Notes under the pieces: model-generated
What the model saw: the letters and a program-made list of their open reading frames with translations, nothing else
Database searches by the model: none
Told to the model about the DNA's origin: nothing
Shown here: positions 16,532 through 28,174 of the stretch, piece after piece
Position numbering within the stretch: position 1 is the first letter of the stretch
How the letters are laid out: every line of letters begins with the position of its first letter
Translations under genes and position numbers: made by a program
NCBI RefSeq assembly: GCF_900107835.1
Contig: NZ_FNRG01000001.1
Coordinates: 124,001 to 188,000 of the forward strand
Direction of reading: 5' to 3'
From: Oribacterium sp. KHPX15
GTDB taxonomy: Bacteria; Bacillota; Clostridia; Lachnospirales; Lachnospiraceae
DNA length: 64,000 nucleotides

Positions 16532-16605
16532 CTAAAGCAGCCGAAGTTCTGTTCTCTTCGACCATGGAAGGAACGGGAGGCAGGGACTATAGGTTTGAAT
16601 TCTGA
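16532..16605 (+). pseudogene. remnant 3' end of a second M18 aminopeptidase gene
   Basis: Starting two bases after the aminopeptidase stop, in another frame, this stretch encodes KAAEVLFSSTMEGTGGRDYR-FEF and a stop codon. The intact gene ends EAARVLFSSTMEGTGDGKYR-LLF and stops. About 17 of 23 positions are identical and the stops align. There is no start or ribosome site, so it is a relic of a divergent paralogue or of a replaced allele. Confidence 0.88.
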
Positions 16606-16615
16606 TTGGAGACAC

Positions 16616-16655
16616 GGTTTTTCGTTGGGGGAATAGGTTACTTAATCGAAAAACC
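16616..16655 (+). promoter_or_regulatory. 9-bp inverted repeat in the leader of the amino acid permease
   Basis: GGTTTTTCG (16616-16624) and CGAAAAACC (16647-16655) are perfect inverted arms around 22 nt. There is no T-tract. It could be an operator or the end of the aminopeptidase transcript. Confidence 0.4.
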
Positions 16656-16811
16656 ATGAATCAAGAGATGTTCATGTTTCGGTGAACTTACAGAAGGGGA
16701 TGTGATCCGGAGTCAGGGCATCTTGATTTTCCAGACATATCATGTTTGGAAAAATAAAAATAAAAAGCAAAGTATGAATCAGCTTTGCGGCTATGAAAAG
16801 GAGAGTTTATT

Positions 16812-18239
16812 ATGGATTCAAAACGTATCACTTGGACGACTCTCGCATTCATGGCGTTTTCAACAGTATGGGGATTTGGAAACGTTCTGAATGGTTTCGT
16901 CTACTTCAATGGTATCCAGGTTATTTTCAGCTGGATTCTCATGTTCGCACTTTACTTCATCCCTTATGCACTTATGGTTGGTGAACTTGGTTCAGCCTTC
17001 AAAGAGTCCGGCGGCGGAGTCAGCTCATGGATTCTCAAGACCACAGGTCCTAAGCTTGCTTACTATGCAGGCTGGACATACTGGGCATGCCACATCACAT
17101 ACATCGCCAGCAAGTCTTCAGGCGGACTTAAGGCTCTCAGCTGGGCAGTATTCCGTAATGCTGAGACCTACGATACATTCCCGACCATCGGTGTTCAGCT
17201 CATTACATTTGCAGTACTTCTTTTCTTCTGCTGGGTTGCCAGCCGTGGTCTTAACCCGTTAAAGAAGCTTGCAACCATCGCAGGAACAAGTATGTTTGTA
17301 ATGTCTATCCTTTACATCATCATGATCTTCACTGCACGTGCAATCAATCCGGGTGCTGATTATGTATCTATGGATTTCAGCATGAAGAACCTTATTCCTC
17401 AGTTTGATGTAAAGTATTTCACATCACTTTCTATCCTTGTATTCGCAGTTGGCGGATGCGAGAAGATTTCTCCTTATGTAAATAAGGTTGAGAACCCAAG
17501 CAAGGGCTTCCCGAGAGCAATGATCACACTTGCCATCATGGTTGTGGTTTGTGCTATCCTTGGAACCATCGCTATGGGTATGATGTTTGATCCTGTAGCA
17601 ATCAATGAGAACTTCAATGCATATGTTTCAAACGGTTCTTACTGGGCATTCCAGAAGCTTGGTGCTTACTATGGTATCGGTGATTCACTTCTCATCATCT
17701 ATGCTGTATGTAACATGGTAGGCCAGCTTTCAACACTTGTTATCAGTATCGATGCACCGCTTCGTATGCTTCTTGATAATGAAGATGCTAAGGAGTTTAT
17801 CCCTACAGCTCTTCTTAAGAAGAATGATGCAGGCGCATATATCAATGGTATCAAGATGGTAGCTGTTCTTTCAGGTGCTATCATTCTTATTCAGTCTTTC
17901 GTTCCGGGTGCTGCCGCAGTTCTTAAACAGCTTACAAAGCTTAATTCTGTATGTATGCCTATGAGATACCTTTGGGTATTTGCTGCATACATTGCCCTTC
18001 GCAAGGCGGGAGCAAAGTACAATCCTGAATATCGTTTTGTCAAGAACAACACTCTCGCACTTGTTGCGGGTGGATGGTGCTTCTTCGTAACAGCAGCCTG
18101 CTGCTTACTCGGTGTTTATGACACAGATCCATTTACAATGGCTCTTAATATCATCACACCTTGCGTACTTACAGCACTTGGCGTAATTCTTCCTATCATT
18201 AAGAAGAATGAAAAGGTTCATGCAGTAAAAACTGCATAA
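16812..18239 (+). CDS. APC-superfamily amino acid permease
   Basis: The 475-residue protein has about twelve hydrophobic membrane segments, with the family's first-helix signature (WGFGNV, the unwound helix that binds the amino acid backbone) and a later EKISPYVNKVENPSKGFPRA loop. It resembles the glutamate/GABA-antiporter and YjeM-like branch of the APC superfamily. Substrate specificity cannot be read from sequence. AAAGGAG precedes the ATG, while an overlapping frame beginning at 16702 lacks support. Its position after a peptidase suggests peptide or amino acid use, but the two are separated by about 200 nt. Confidence 0.9.
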   Translation: MDSKRITWTTLAFMAFSTVWGFGNVLNGFVYFNGIQVIFSWILMFALYFIPYALMVGELGSAFKESGGGVSSWILKTTGPKLAYYAGWTYWACHITYIASKSSGGLKALSWAVFRNAETYDTFPTIGVQLITFAVLLFFCWVASRGLNPLKKLATIAGTSMFVMSILYIIMIFTARAINPGADYVSMDFSMKNLIPQFDVKYFTSLSILVFAVGGCEKISPYVNKVENPSKGFPRAMITLAIMVVVCAILGTIAMGMMFDPVAINENFNAYVSNGSYWAFQKLGAYYGIGDSLLIIYAVCNMVGQLSTLVISIDAPLRMLLDNEDAKEFIPTALLKKNDAGAYINGIKMVAVLSGAIILIQSFVPGAAAVLKQLTKLNSVCMPMRYLWVFAAYIALRKAGAKYNPEYRFVKNNTLALVAGGWCFFVTAACCLLGVYDTDPFTMALNIITPCVLTALGVILPIIKKNEKVHAVKTA

Positions 18240-18284
18240 ATAGTCAAAAACAACCACATAACATTCAAAAATGACTATAACCAT

Positions 18285-18312
18285 AAGCTGTCCTGAAAAG
18301 GGCAGCTTTTTT
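18285..18312 (+). terminator. terminator after the permease
   Basis: AAGCTGTCC (18285-18293) pairs with GGGCAGCTT (18300-18308), one wobble pair, then TTTTTT. Confidence 0.85.
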
Positions 18313-18336
18313 AATGCTTTAAAGCGAGGAACCGGC

Positions 18337-18370
18337 TTAAAAATGCATCGTATTTTGTTAAAAATGCATC
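18337..18370. promoter_or_regulatory. 13-bp direct repeat, likely AraC-type operator
   Basis: TTAAAAATGCATC occurs at 18337-18349 and again at 18358-18370, exactly 21 bp apart, i.e. two helical turns on the same DNA face. AraC-family dimers bind direct half-sites with this spacing, and an AraC-type gene ends this operon. A -10-like TATTATAG follows at 18453-18460. The rest of the 326-nt gap shows no gene. Confidence 0.55.
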
Positions 18371-18565
18371 AATAACAACTTTCTGTTTATTAGTACAGAC
18401 GTCAAAAAACAGCTTTTTCAACTATCACCTAAATCATGGTCGAAAATGAATATATTATAGGCAAAATCGTGAACATTTCTGCATTGTTTACTGTTAAAAT
18501 ACACATAGTTAAAGCAATCGACCCCAAAAAACAATAAAGATTGCACAAATTGGAGGAAAATATTT

Positions 18566-19951
18566 ATGAAGAAGAGAATAGTATCTGCTATTATGGCCGG
18601 AACAATGGTTGCTTCACTTGCAGCCTGCAGTCCATCACCTGAGGCACCTGCAACATCTGCTGAGACAAAAGCTGCCGGTGAAACAAAAGCTGCCGCCGAG
18701 ACACAGGCTGCCGCTGAAACACAGGCTACTGAAGCTGCATCAGAGGATGCCAATACACTTACAGTTTACGCATGGGACAAGAACTTCAACATCCCTGCAC
18801 TTAAGGCAGCTGAGGCTGATTATCAGAAGAATGTAAATCCTGATTTCAAGCTTAACATCGTTGAGCAGTCACAGTCATCTGATGTTGAAAATGCAGTAAC
18901 ACTTGCAGGTTCAGCCGGAGACTACAGCACACTTCCTGATATCGTTCTTTTCCAGGATCACTACTTCAAGAAGTATGTAACTGATTTCCCTGAGGCATGG
19001 GCAAGCTTTGAAGGCGCAGATATTAACTGGGATGATTTCGGAGCAGAGAAGCTTTCATATTCAACCATCGACGGCGTTCATTACGGTATGCCTGTAGACA
19101 ACGGAACAGTTATATTCGCTTACAGAACAGATCTTCTTGAGCAGGCAGGATATACAATCGATGATATGAAGGGCATCTCATGGGATGAGTGGATCGAGAT
19201 TGGTAAGAAGGTTTACGACACAACAGGCAAGTATCTTCTTTCCATGGATGGTGACGGAAACGATCTCCCTTACATGATGCTCCAGGCTGAAGGTGTTTCA
19301 CAGTTCAAGGATGGAGACATTAACCTTTCAGAGAATGAGACTTTCAAGAAGATAATAGATGTTATCGTGAGAGGTGCTAAGGAGAATGTCATCTACCTTG
19401 CAAACGACTGGTCAGATTACACAGATCAGACAATCGTTGGAGACATGGTTGCCGGTGTTATGAATGGTAACTGGATCATCCCTACAATTGAGCAGGTAGG
19501 CGATAACAGCGGAAAGTGGGAGATCACAAGCATGCCTACTCTTGAAGGAAACGGCAAAGAGGGCTTCGCTTCAAACGGTGGTTCTTCACTTTACATCACA
19601 TCAAACTGCCAGAACCTCGAGCTTGCTCAGGACTTCCTTGGAAAGACCTTCGGTGCAGGATCTACAGAAACCTATGATGCAGCTCTTAAGAACGGTGGCG
19701 TTATCACATGTTCAGCTAAGGCCGGTCAGTCTGCAGTTTACAATGAAGGAATTGAGTACTTCAACAACACACCTGTTTATGCAGAGATCGTTAAGATGAG
19801 CGCTAATGTTCCTGTAGTAGAGCAGAGTGATTATCACTATCCTACACGTACACAGGTTGCAGCTGCTATCCAGAACATCATCAATGGTGCTGATGCAGAT
19901 GCTTCAATAAAGGATGCTGAAGATCAGGTTAGATTTGCAATGCAGGGTTAA
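18566..19951 (+). CDS. ABC sugar-transporter substrate-binding lipoprotein (family 1)
   Basis: The 461-residue protein starts with a lipoprotein signal (lipobox SLAAC, lipidated Cys21), then a low-complexity linker of about 35 residues rich in Ala, Glu, Thr and Lys, then a periplasmic-binding fold of the MalE/CUT1 type (LTVYAWDKN; FAYRTDLLEQAGY). It would be tethered outside the membrane and hand oligosaccharides to the two permeases encoded next. A beta-galactosidase gene in the same cluster suggests a galactoside such as lactose, galacto-oligosaccharides or plant galactan fragments. GGAGG sits before the ATG. Confidence 0.93.
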   Translation: MKKRIVSAIMAGTMVASLAACSPSPEAPATSAETKAAGETKAAAETQAAAETQATEAASEDANTLTVYAWDKNFNIPALKAAEADYQKNVNPDFKLNIVEQSQSSDVENAVTLAGSAGDYSTLPDIVLFQDHYFKKYVTDFPEAWASFEGADINWDDFGAEKLSYSTIDGVHYGMPVDNGTVIFAYRTDLLEQAGYTIDDMKGISWDEWIEIGKKVYDTTGKYLLSMDGDGNDLPYMMLQAEGVSQFKDGDINLSENETFKKIIDVIVRGAKENVIYLANDWSDYTDQTIVGDMVAGVMNGNWIIPTIEQVGDNSGKWEITSMPTLEGNGKEGFASNGGSSLYITSNCQNLELAQDFLGKTFGAGSTETYDAALKNGGVITCSAKAGQSAVYNEGIEYFNNTPVYAEIVKMSANVPVVEQSDYHYPTRTQVAAAIQNIINGADADASIKDAEDQVRFAMQG

Positions 19952-19960
19952 TCCCTTATT

Positions 19961-19996
19961 GGGCGGGGAGAAATGATACCTCCCCGCCCTTATTTT
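19961..19996 (+). terminator. intra-operon GC hairpin after the binding-protein gene
   Basis: GGGCGGGGAG (19961-19970) and CTCCCCGCCC (19980-19989) pair perfectly, then TTATTTT. It probably lowers readthrough or protects the upstream mRNA, so that binding protein exceeds permease, a common arrangement. Confidence 0.75.
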
Positions 19997-20017
19997 ATCA
20001 AAAAAAGGAGTACTTTT

Positions 20018-20920
20018 ATGAACACAAACAGTAAAGAAACCAGTGTTCTTGCCAAGCAGCATAGAGCAGGATGGTTTTTCCTGCTTCCGGCAACGATACT
20101 GATCTTCGTATTAAATTTTTATCCGATGTTCCAGGCCTTCATCATTTCTTTAAAGAAGGGATCACCGGCCGCATTACAGTGGACGACACCGATTTTCAAT
20201 AACTATACCCGTATGCTGCAGGATAAGCTGTTTATCCGTTCAGTAGGTAATACCTTCCTTTATCTTCTGATACAGGTCCCTATCATGCTGGTACTTGCAA
20301 TACTGCTTGCACAGCTTCTGAATAATAAGGATTTAAAATTCCGTGGACTTTTCCGTACAATGGTATTCCTGCCTTGCGCAACATCACTTGTTTCATATGC
20401 ATTGATTTTTAAATCTCTATTTGCCACTCAGGGACTTATCAATTCAGTTCTTGTAAATTTAGGTATCTTCAAGGAGAACTTCAACTTCCTGGGAACTCCC
20501 TGGTCAGCAAAGATGGTTATCATCATCGCGCTTATCTGGAGATGGACCGGATACAACATGGTTTTCTATCTGGCAGGTCTTCAGAATATCGAGTATTCGG
20601 TTTATGAAGCCGCGAAGATTGACGGCGCCAACGGATGGGAAACCTTCTGGGGTATCACAGTTCCTCTTTTAAGACCTGTCATCGTAATGACATTTATCAT
20701 GTCCATCAACGGTACACTGCAGCTCTTTGACGAGTCTATGAACCTTACCGGCGGCGGACCTGCAAACTCCACAATTACCATGTCTCATTATATTTACAAC
20801 AACTCCTTTGGACAGGGTGTAGGTAACTTCGGTTATTCCTCAGCATTAAGCTTCATCGTATTTATAATGGTTGCTGTTCTTGCATTTATCAATCTGAAAG
20901 TAGGTGACAAACGTGACTGA
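20018..20920 (+). CDS. ABC sugar-transporter permease, MalF/UgpA type
   Basis: This 300-residue inner-membrane protein has six predicted helices and the EAA loop EAAKIDGANGWETFWGI that docks the ATPase. The frame is open upstream to 19973, but the ATG at 20018 has AAAGGAG at the right distance and gives the normal N-terminus. It is the first of two permease halves. No ATPase gene is found in the cluster, so a shared MsmX-type ATPase encoded elsewhere is expected. Confidence 0.93.
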   Translation: MNTNSKETSVLAKQHRAGWFFLLPATILIFVLNFYPMFQAFIISLKKGSPAALQWTTPIFNNYTRMLQDKLFIRSVGNTFLYLLIQVPIMLVLAILLAQLLNNKDLKFRGLFRTMVFLPCATSLVSYALIFKSLFATQGLINSVLVNLGIFKENFNFLGTPWSAKMVIIIALIWRWTGYNMVFYLAGLQNIEYSVYEAAKIDGANGWETFWGITVPLLRPVIVMTFIMSINGTLQLFDESMNLTGGGPANSTITMSHYIYNNSFGQGVGNFGYSSALSFIVFIMVAVLAFINLKVGDKRD

Positions 20921-21758
20921 TACTAAAATAATAAAAGCAAATTCTTCTGCTATACAGAAACGTCTGATACCAACATATATCTTTCTTGTCTTTTGGTGCC
21001 TTTTCTCAGTGTTTCCTCTTTACTGGATGATCACTGCTGCCACCAATGCCTCCATCGAGGTTGCAAGAGGTAAGATTGTGTTCGGAACATACGCGGCAAC
21101 AAACTTTAAGAATCTTCTTGCTGCAGAGCCGCTCTTTAAGTCCCTTGCCAATTCCTTTAAATATTCTATAGTTCAGACAGTACTCTGCCTCTTTATCTGT
21201 TCACTGGCAGGCTATGGTTTTGAGCTTTACCACGACAAGGCAAAGGATAAGCTTTTCGGAATACTGCTTCTTGCGATGATGGTACCTCAGGTAGCAACCA
21301 TGATACCTCTTTTCCGTATGGTATCTGATGCTCACCTCCTTAACACAGTATGGGCTTTCATACTTCCTTCTATCTCAACACCGTTTATGATCATGATGTT
21401 CAGACAGAACTCAAGAAACTTCCCGGTAGATATCATGGAGGCTGCAAGACTGGATGGATTGTCAGAGTTTGCTATTTTCTTCCGCATGTATCTTCCGGTA
21501 ATGAAATCAACCTATGCCGCAGCTGCAGTTATCAGCTTTATGAATGCATGGAACTCATATATGTGGCCAAAGGTTGTAATGAATACCGATACAAGTGCCA
21601 TGAATATGCCGATGCTTATAGCTAACCTTGCAGCCGGTTATACAGTTGATTACGGTACACTTATGATGGGCGTTCTTTTCTGTTCAGTACCGACTATGAT
21701 CATTTTCTTCATTCTGCAGAAGCAGTTTGCAGAGGGTATCACAGGATCTGTTAAATAA
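20913..21758 (+). CDS. ABC sugar-transporter permease, MalG/UgpE type
   Basis: This is the second permease half (281 residues), with six helices and the EAA loop EAARLDGLSEFAIFFRMYLPV. Two GTG starts are possible, at 20904 and 20913; the second has AGGTGA five bases upstream and is preferred. The start overlaps the previous gene by 8 nt, so translation is probably coupled. It ends 129 nt before lacZ. Confidence 0.92.
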   Translation: MTDTKIIKANSSAIQKRLIPTYIFLVFWCLFSVFPLYWMITAATNASIEVARGKIVFGTYAATNFKNLLAAEPLFKSLANSFKYSIVQTVLCLFICSLAGYGFELYHDKAKDKLFGILLLAMMVPQVATMIPLFRMVSDAHLLNTVWAFILPSISTPFMIMMFRQNSRNFPVDIMEAARLDGLSEFAIFFRMYLPVMKSTYAAAAVISFMNAWNSYMWPKVVMNTDTSAMNMPMLIANLAAGYTVDYGTLMMGVLFCSVPTMIIFFILQKQFAEGITGSVK

Positions 21759-21872
21759 GTATTAAGTAAGAAAGAACTTATATGTAAGACCATGCACAAG
21801 GATGCAGTCTTTGAGTATGGAACTTATAAATTAAATGTCAGGGTTCTCCGGTAGGAGGACTCAGACATATAA

Positions 21873-24983
<3,111 letters not shown>

Positions 24984-25004
24984 CGGATATCATCCGGGTT
25001 TTAA

Positions 25005-25038
25005 GGGCAGGTTTCTTTAGTGGAAACCTGCCCTTTTT
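25005..25038 (+). terminator. terminator after lacZ
   Basis: GGGCAGGTTTC (25005-25015) and GAAACCTGCCC (25023-25033) pair perfectly, followed by TTTTT. Confidence 0.92.
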
Positions 25039-25148
25039 CTGGATTTGATTCGATTAATAATGATCAGAGATTTTTCAGGTATGGACTCCGGTAATTTACA
25101 AAGTTTAAATATCCTGAATTATATGATTACAGAAAGGAAATATCCTGT

Positions 25149-26099
25149 ATGTCAAAGAAGAAACAGGAAATGCAATACAGATATTATGAAATGCCTGAGG
25201 ACTCCTATGTACTTGCGCTTACGGGTCAGTCCTGGGTGAGAAAATACGGAGACGGAATTCCTTATCTCCACTTTCATAATTACCTTGAGATCGGAGTATG
25301 CCATAAGGGAACGGGAGAGATGGTTTATGAAAATACCGTTTACCGTTTTGAACCCGGGTGTTTTACGCTGATACCTCCAAATTATCCGCATACCACCAAT
25401 TCCGATCCCGGAACCTTTGGCTTTTGGGAATATCTTTTTGTTGACTGTGAAGGACTGATCAAGCTTATGTTTTCAAAAAATGAAGATAAAGCACGGGCAG
25501 CCCTGGACGAACTTTACAGGAGACCCTACTTTTTCAAGTCCGGTGATGGGGAAGCTCTCATGAAGGATATATCTTCTATATTTGAAGAGCAGAATGAGAG
25601 AAAGAATCTTTATAAGCAAAAGAGTGATGCTTATCTGGTGGATCTGCTTATCAATATCATACGTATGAATGAGACCTCGGCTGAATCCGAGCAGGTTGAG
25701 AATGATGCCTTTAAGGATGAACCCGGAGATATGGAGAGACTGACTCCGGCCATAGATTACATTAAGGCTCATTTTATGGAGGAGATATACATAGGAAAGC
25801 TTGCTGAGCTTTGCGCATTATCTGAAACACACTTCAGACGCCTGTTTAATGATAACCTGCACCTTTCTCCTCTGGAATATGTCAATTCCATACGTATCCA
25901 CGAGGCCTGCAAGGAACTGAGAACCTCGGACAAACCTATACGTACCGTGGCCTATGAGACAGGCTTTACATCGATGTCGACTTTCCAGAGAAACTTCATG
26001 AAATTTGTGGGAATGACTACACATGAATGGAGAAATCATCCCGAGAATTATGAGTATAAGCTGCAGAAGTATAAGATCAGCACATATGAGGGATGGTGA
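25149..26099 (+). CDS. AraC-family transcriptional regulator
   Basis: The 316-residue protein has an N-terminal cupin sugar-sensing domain (about 25-110, HFHNYLEIGVCHKGTGE) and a C-terminal double helix-turn-helix (about 200-300, IYIGKLAELCALSETHFRRLF and later TGFTSMSTFQRNFMKFVGMTTHEWR). Such proteins usually activate adjacent sugar-use operons when a sugar binds. The gene follows lacZ after a terminator, so it is likely transcribed separately, and the 21-bp-spaced direct repeats upstream of the binding-protein gene are a candidate target. AAAGGAAA precedes the ATG. Confidence 0.92.
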   Translation: MSKKKQEMQYRYYEMPEDSYVLALTGQSWVRKYGDGIPYLHFHNYLEIGVCHKGTGEMVYENTVYRFEPGCFTLIPPNYPHTTNSDPGTFGFWEYLFVDCEGLIKLMFSKNEDKARAALDELYRRPYFFKSGDGEALMKDISSIFEEQNERKNLYKQKSDAYLVDLLINIIRMNETSAESEQVENDAFKDEPGDMERLTPAIDYIKAHFMEEIYIGKLAELCALSETHFRRLFNDNLHLSPLEYVNSIRIHEACKELRTSDKPIRTVAYETGFTSMSTFQRNFMKFVGMTTHEWRNHPENYEYKLQKYKISTYEGW

Positions 26100-26145
26100 A
26101 ACACAGGGAATATCAGACATAACCAAACCGAAAGACTTAAATCAA

Positions 26146-26190
26146 AAAAAGTTCTTGTATTACGTTTCTGTAGTATAAGAACTTTTTATT
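26146..26190 (+). terminator. terminator after the AraC gene
   Basis: Arms 26146-26159 and 26174-26187 pair over 14 bp with one wobble pair, with A- and T-runs on both sides so it may act in both directions. Confidence 0.85.
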
Positions 26191-26481
26191 TTACCCATAA
26201 TTTTGAATGTAATAAGCCTGAAAATATGATAAAATGTATCAATATAGCGGTTAATCACGGTTTTGATTTCCGGATGGTATTAACTGTTTAGGGGAACATC
26301 AATATAGTTTGTACCCAGAGATAAACAAAGGGGTTGAATGAGGGAATTAAAGGACATATGGACATGCGTCCTTTAATTAAAATGCTCATAAACATGCATA
26401 TATTCACGATTAGTGCATAGAAATACGATTTATGCAAGAAATGCGTGAAATATATGCATTTTTTATGCAAATAAAAACAGG
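26191..26481. other. A+T-rich region upstream of the TAXI operon promoter, no gene seen
   Basis: The gap between araC and the TAXI gene is 500 nt. Apart from the terminator, promoter and leader given separately, it has several ATGCAT/TATGCA-type half-sites between about 26375 and 26470 (ATGCATATA, ATATATGCAT, TTATGCAA) that could be regulator sites. No gene is supported. Confidence 0.4.
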
Positions 26482-26510
26482 TTGACAAAACACATTGCGG
26501 GTTTTATCAT
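26482..26510 (+). promoter_or_regulatory. near-consensus promoter of the TAXI-TRAP operon
   Basis: TTGACA (26482-26487), 17-nt spacer, TATCAT (26505-26510): the best promoter match in the window. Confidence 0.78.
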
Positions 26511-26524
26511 TTTAATCAATACCT

Positions 26525-26580
26525 AAGGCAAAGGTTATGAAAAATCTGTATTTCATAACACACAATATATAGTTTGCCTT
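26525..26580 (+). promoter_or_regulatory. nested stem-loop in the 5' leader of the TAXI gene
   Basis: Outer arms AAGGCAAA (26525-26532) and TTTGCCTT (26573-26580) enclose inner arms GTTATGAAA (26534-26542) and TTTCATAAC (26551-26559); all pair perfectly. It begins about 8-10 nt after the predicted transcription start and ends just before the GAGAGGGAG ribosome site. It may stabilise the mRNA or bind a regulator; no known riboswitch class was recognised. Confidence 0.6.
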
Positions 26581-26599
26581 CAGAGAGGGAGAAATTATT

Positions 26600-27661
26600 A
26601 TGAAGAAGTTATTATCTTTAGTAATGACAGGTGTTCTCGCAGTCAGTGCTTTAACAGCATGTGGTTCTTCAGGTTCTACAGCAGGAACTCAGGCTGCAGG
26701 TGGTGAGACTACTGCTGCAGCTGCTGCAGCTTCTGCAGAGACCGCTGCTGCCGGCGCAGCTTCAACCGGAAACTCCGGAGAAGAGGTTGTATTCGGTACA
26801 GGTGGAACAACCGGTACCTACTATGCAGTAGGTGGTGTGATGGCAACAGTTCTGAATCCTCTTATGCAGAATTCTCATCTCACTGTTACATCAACCGGTG
26901 CTTCAAAGGCAAACATCCAGCTTATCGATGACGGTGATGCAAACCTCGCAATCGTTCAGAACGACGTTATGTCTTATGCTCACGAAGGAACAGACCTTTT
27001 CGCTGACGAAGGCGCTTATGAGACATTCGCACCTGTTGCTGGTCTTTATGATGAAACAGTTCAGATCATCACATGTACCGACGATATCAAGACAGTAGCA
27101 GATCTTAAGGGCAAGACAGTATCCGTTGGTGATGCAGGTTCAGGTGTTGAGTTCAACGCACGCCAGATCCTCGATGCTTACGGCATTAGCTTTGATGACA
27201 TCAAGGTTGTTAATGCTTCCTTCGGTGATTCAGCAGATTCCCTTAAGGATGAGAAGATCGATGCAGCATTTATCGTTGCAGGTGCTCCTACAACAGCAGT
27301 TGTTGATCTTTCAACAACAAAGGCAGTACACCTTGTAGAGCTTGATGACGATCATATCAAGACACTTCAGGACAAGTACAGCTTCTATACACCGACTACA
27401 ATTCCCGGCGGCACATACACAGGTGTTGATGCAGATGCCAAGACAGTTTCCGTAAGAGCAACAATCATTGCTTCAACAAAGCTTTCTGAGGATGTTGTTT
27501 ACGAGATGCTCAAGACTATGTTCGACAATAAGGATGCTCTTGCTGCAGGTCATGCAAAGTTCGAGCTTCTTAATCTTGAAGATGCAACAAAGGGAATCAC
27601 AATCCCATTCCATCCGGGTGCTAAGAAGTATTATGAAGAGCAGGGTATCACAGTTGACTGA
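26600..27661 (+). CDS. TAXI-family TRAP transporter solute-binding lipoprotein
   Basis: The 353-residue product has a lipobox (ALTAC, Cys21), a Ser/Ala/Thr-rich linker (22-65), and the TAXI receptor fold: FGTGGTTGTYYAVGG at its start, a QNDVMSYAHEG strand and a GDAGSGVEFNARQIL segment. TAXI receptors are TRAP-type secondary transport receptors; characterised relatives take up glutamate, 2-oxoglutarate or other carboxylates, but the ligand here is unknown. Its stop codon overlaps the start of the DUF1850 gene (TGATG). Confidence 0.93.
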   Translation: MKKLLSLVMTGVLAVSALTACGSSGSTAGTQAAGGETTAAAAAASAETAAAGAASTGNSGEEVVFGTGGTTGTYYAVGGVMATVLNPLMQNSHLTVTSTGASKANIQLIDDGDANLAIVQNDVMSYAHEGTDLFADEGAYETFAPVAGLYDETVQIITCTDDIKTVADLKGKTVSVGDAGSGVEFNARQILDAYGISFDDIKVVNASFGDSADSLKDEKIDAAFIVAGAPTTAVVDLSTTKAVHLVELDDDHIKTLQDKYSFYTPTTIPGGTYTGVDADAKTVSVRATIIASTKLSEDVVYEMLKTMFDNKDALAAGHAKFELLNLEDATKGITIPFHPGAKKYYEEQGITVD

Positions 27662-28170
27662 TGAAAAATCAGTTTATAAATCATAAGAAGATCTTAGTGG
27701 CGGTGATTGCTTTATTAGCGGTTACCGCTACCGTTGTTATTTATATTCAATTGGTGGGAATCGGAGTTCTGGCTGTTTCCGATGCATCGGATGGCAAAGT
27801 TTACGGAATGTATCCGGTAAGGGTTGGAGATACCTTCAGCATTGGATTTATCCATTCTGTAAACAAGAGCCCGCTCATTGATTATTATGAAATAAAGGCT
27901 GACGGGATATATGTGGAGAAAACTGTTTATTACGGTTTTGGTGCCGGAGTCCAGACGGAACTTTCAGAGGGTGAGAAACTAGAGTACGGGCAGGATGGAA
28001 GTATGATAGTTTCAGGTTTCGATAAGAAGATACCGGATCTCACTTATTTTGTGGGAACGGTTTCGGATCATACATTAAAGATCAATGACGGAAAAGACAT
28101 TAGCCTCAGAGATCTTTGCGGCAGAAATTCACGGGTCAGATTTTCATATATGAAGTGGAAGTTTTTTTAA
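27661..28170 (+). CDS. DUF1850 protein of the TAXI-TRAP operon
   Basis: This 169-residue protein has one N-terminal membrane anchor (about 11-31) and an outside domain containing FSIGFIHSVNKSPLIDYYEI, the DUF1850 hallmark (HSVN.SP). DUF1850 proteins are repeatedly encoded between TAXI receptor and fused TRAP permease genes, so it is probably an accessory part of the transporter; its job is unknown. It begins at the last base of the receptor gene's stop codon and ends 4 nt before the permease gene. Confidence 0.85.
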   Translation: MKNQFINHKKILVAVIALLAVTATVVIYIQLVGIGVLAVSDASDGKVYGMYPVRVGDTFSIGFIHSVNKSPLIDYYEIKADGIYVEKTVYYGFGAGVQTELSEGEKLEYGQDGSMIVSGFDKKIPDLTYFVGTVSDHTLKINDGKDISLRDLCGRNSRVRFSYMKWKFF

Positions 28171-28174
28171 ACCG

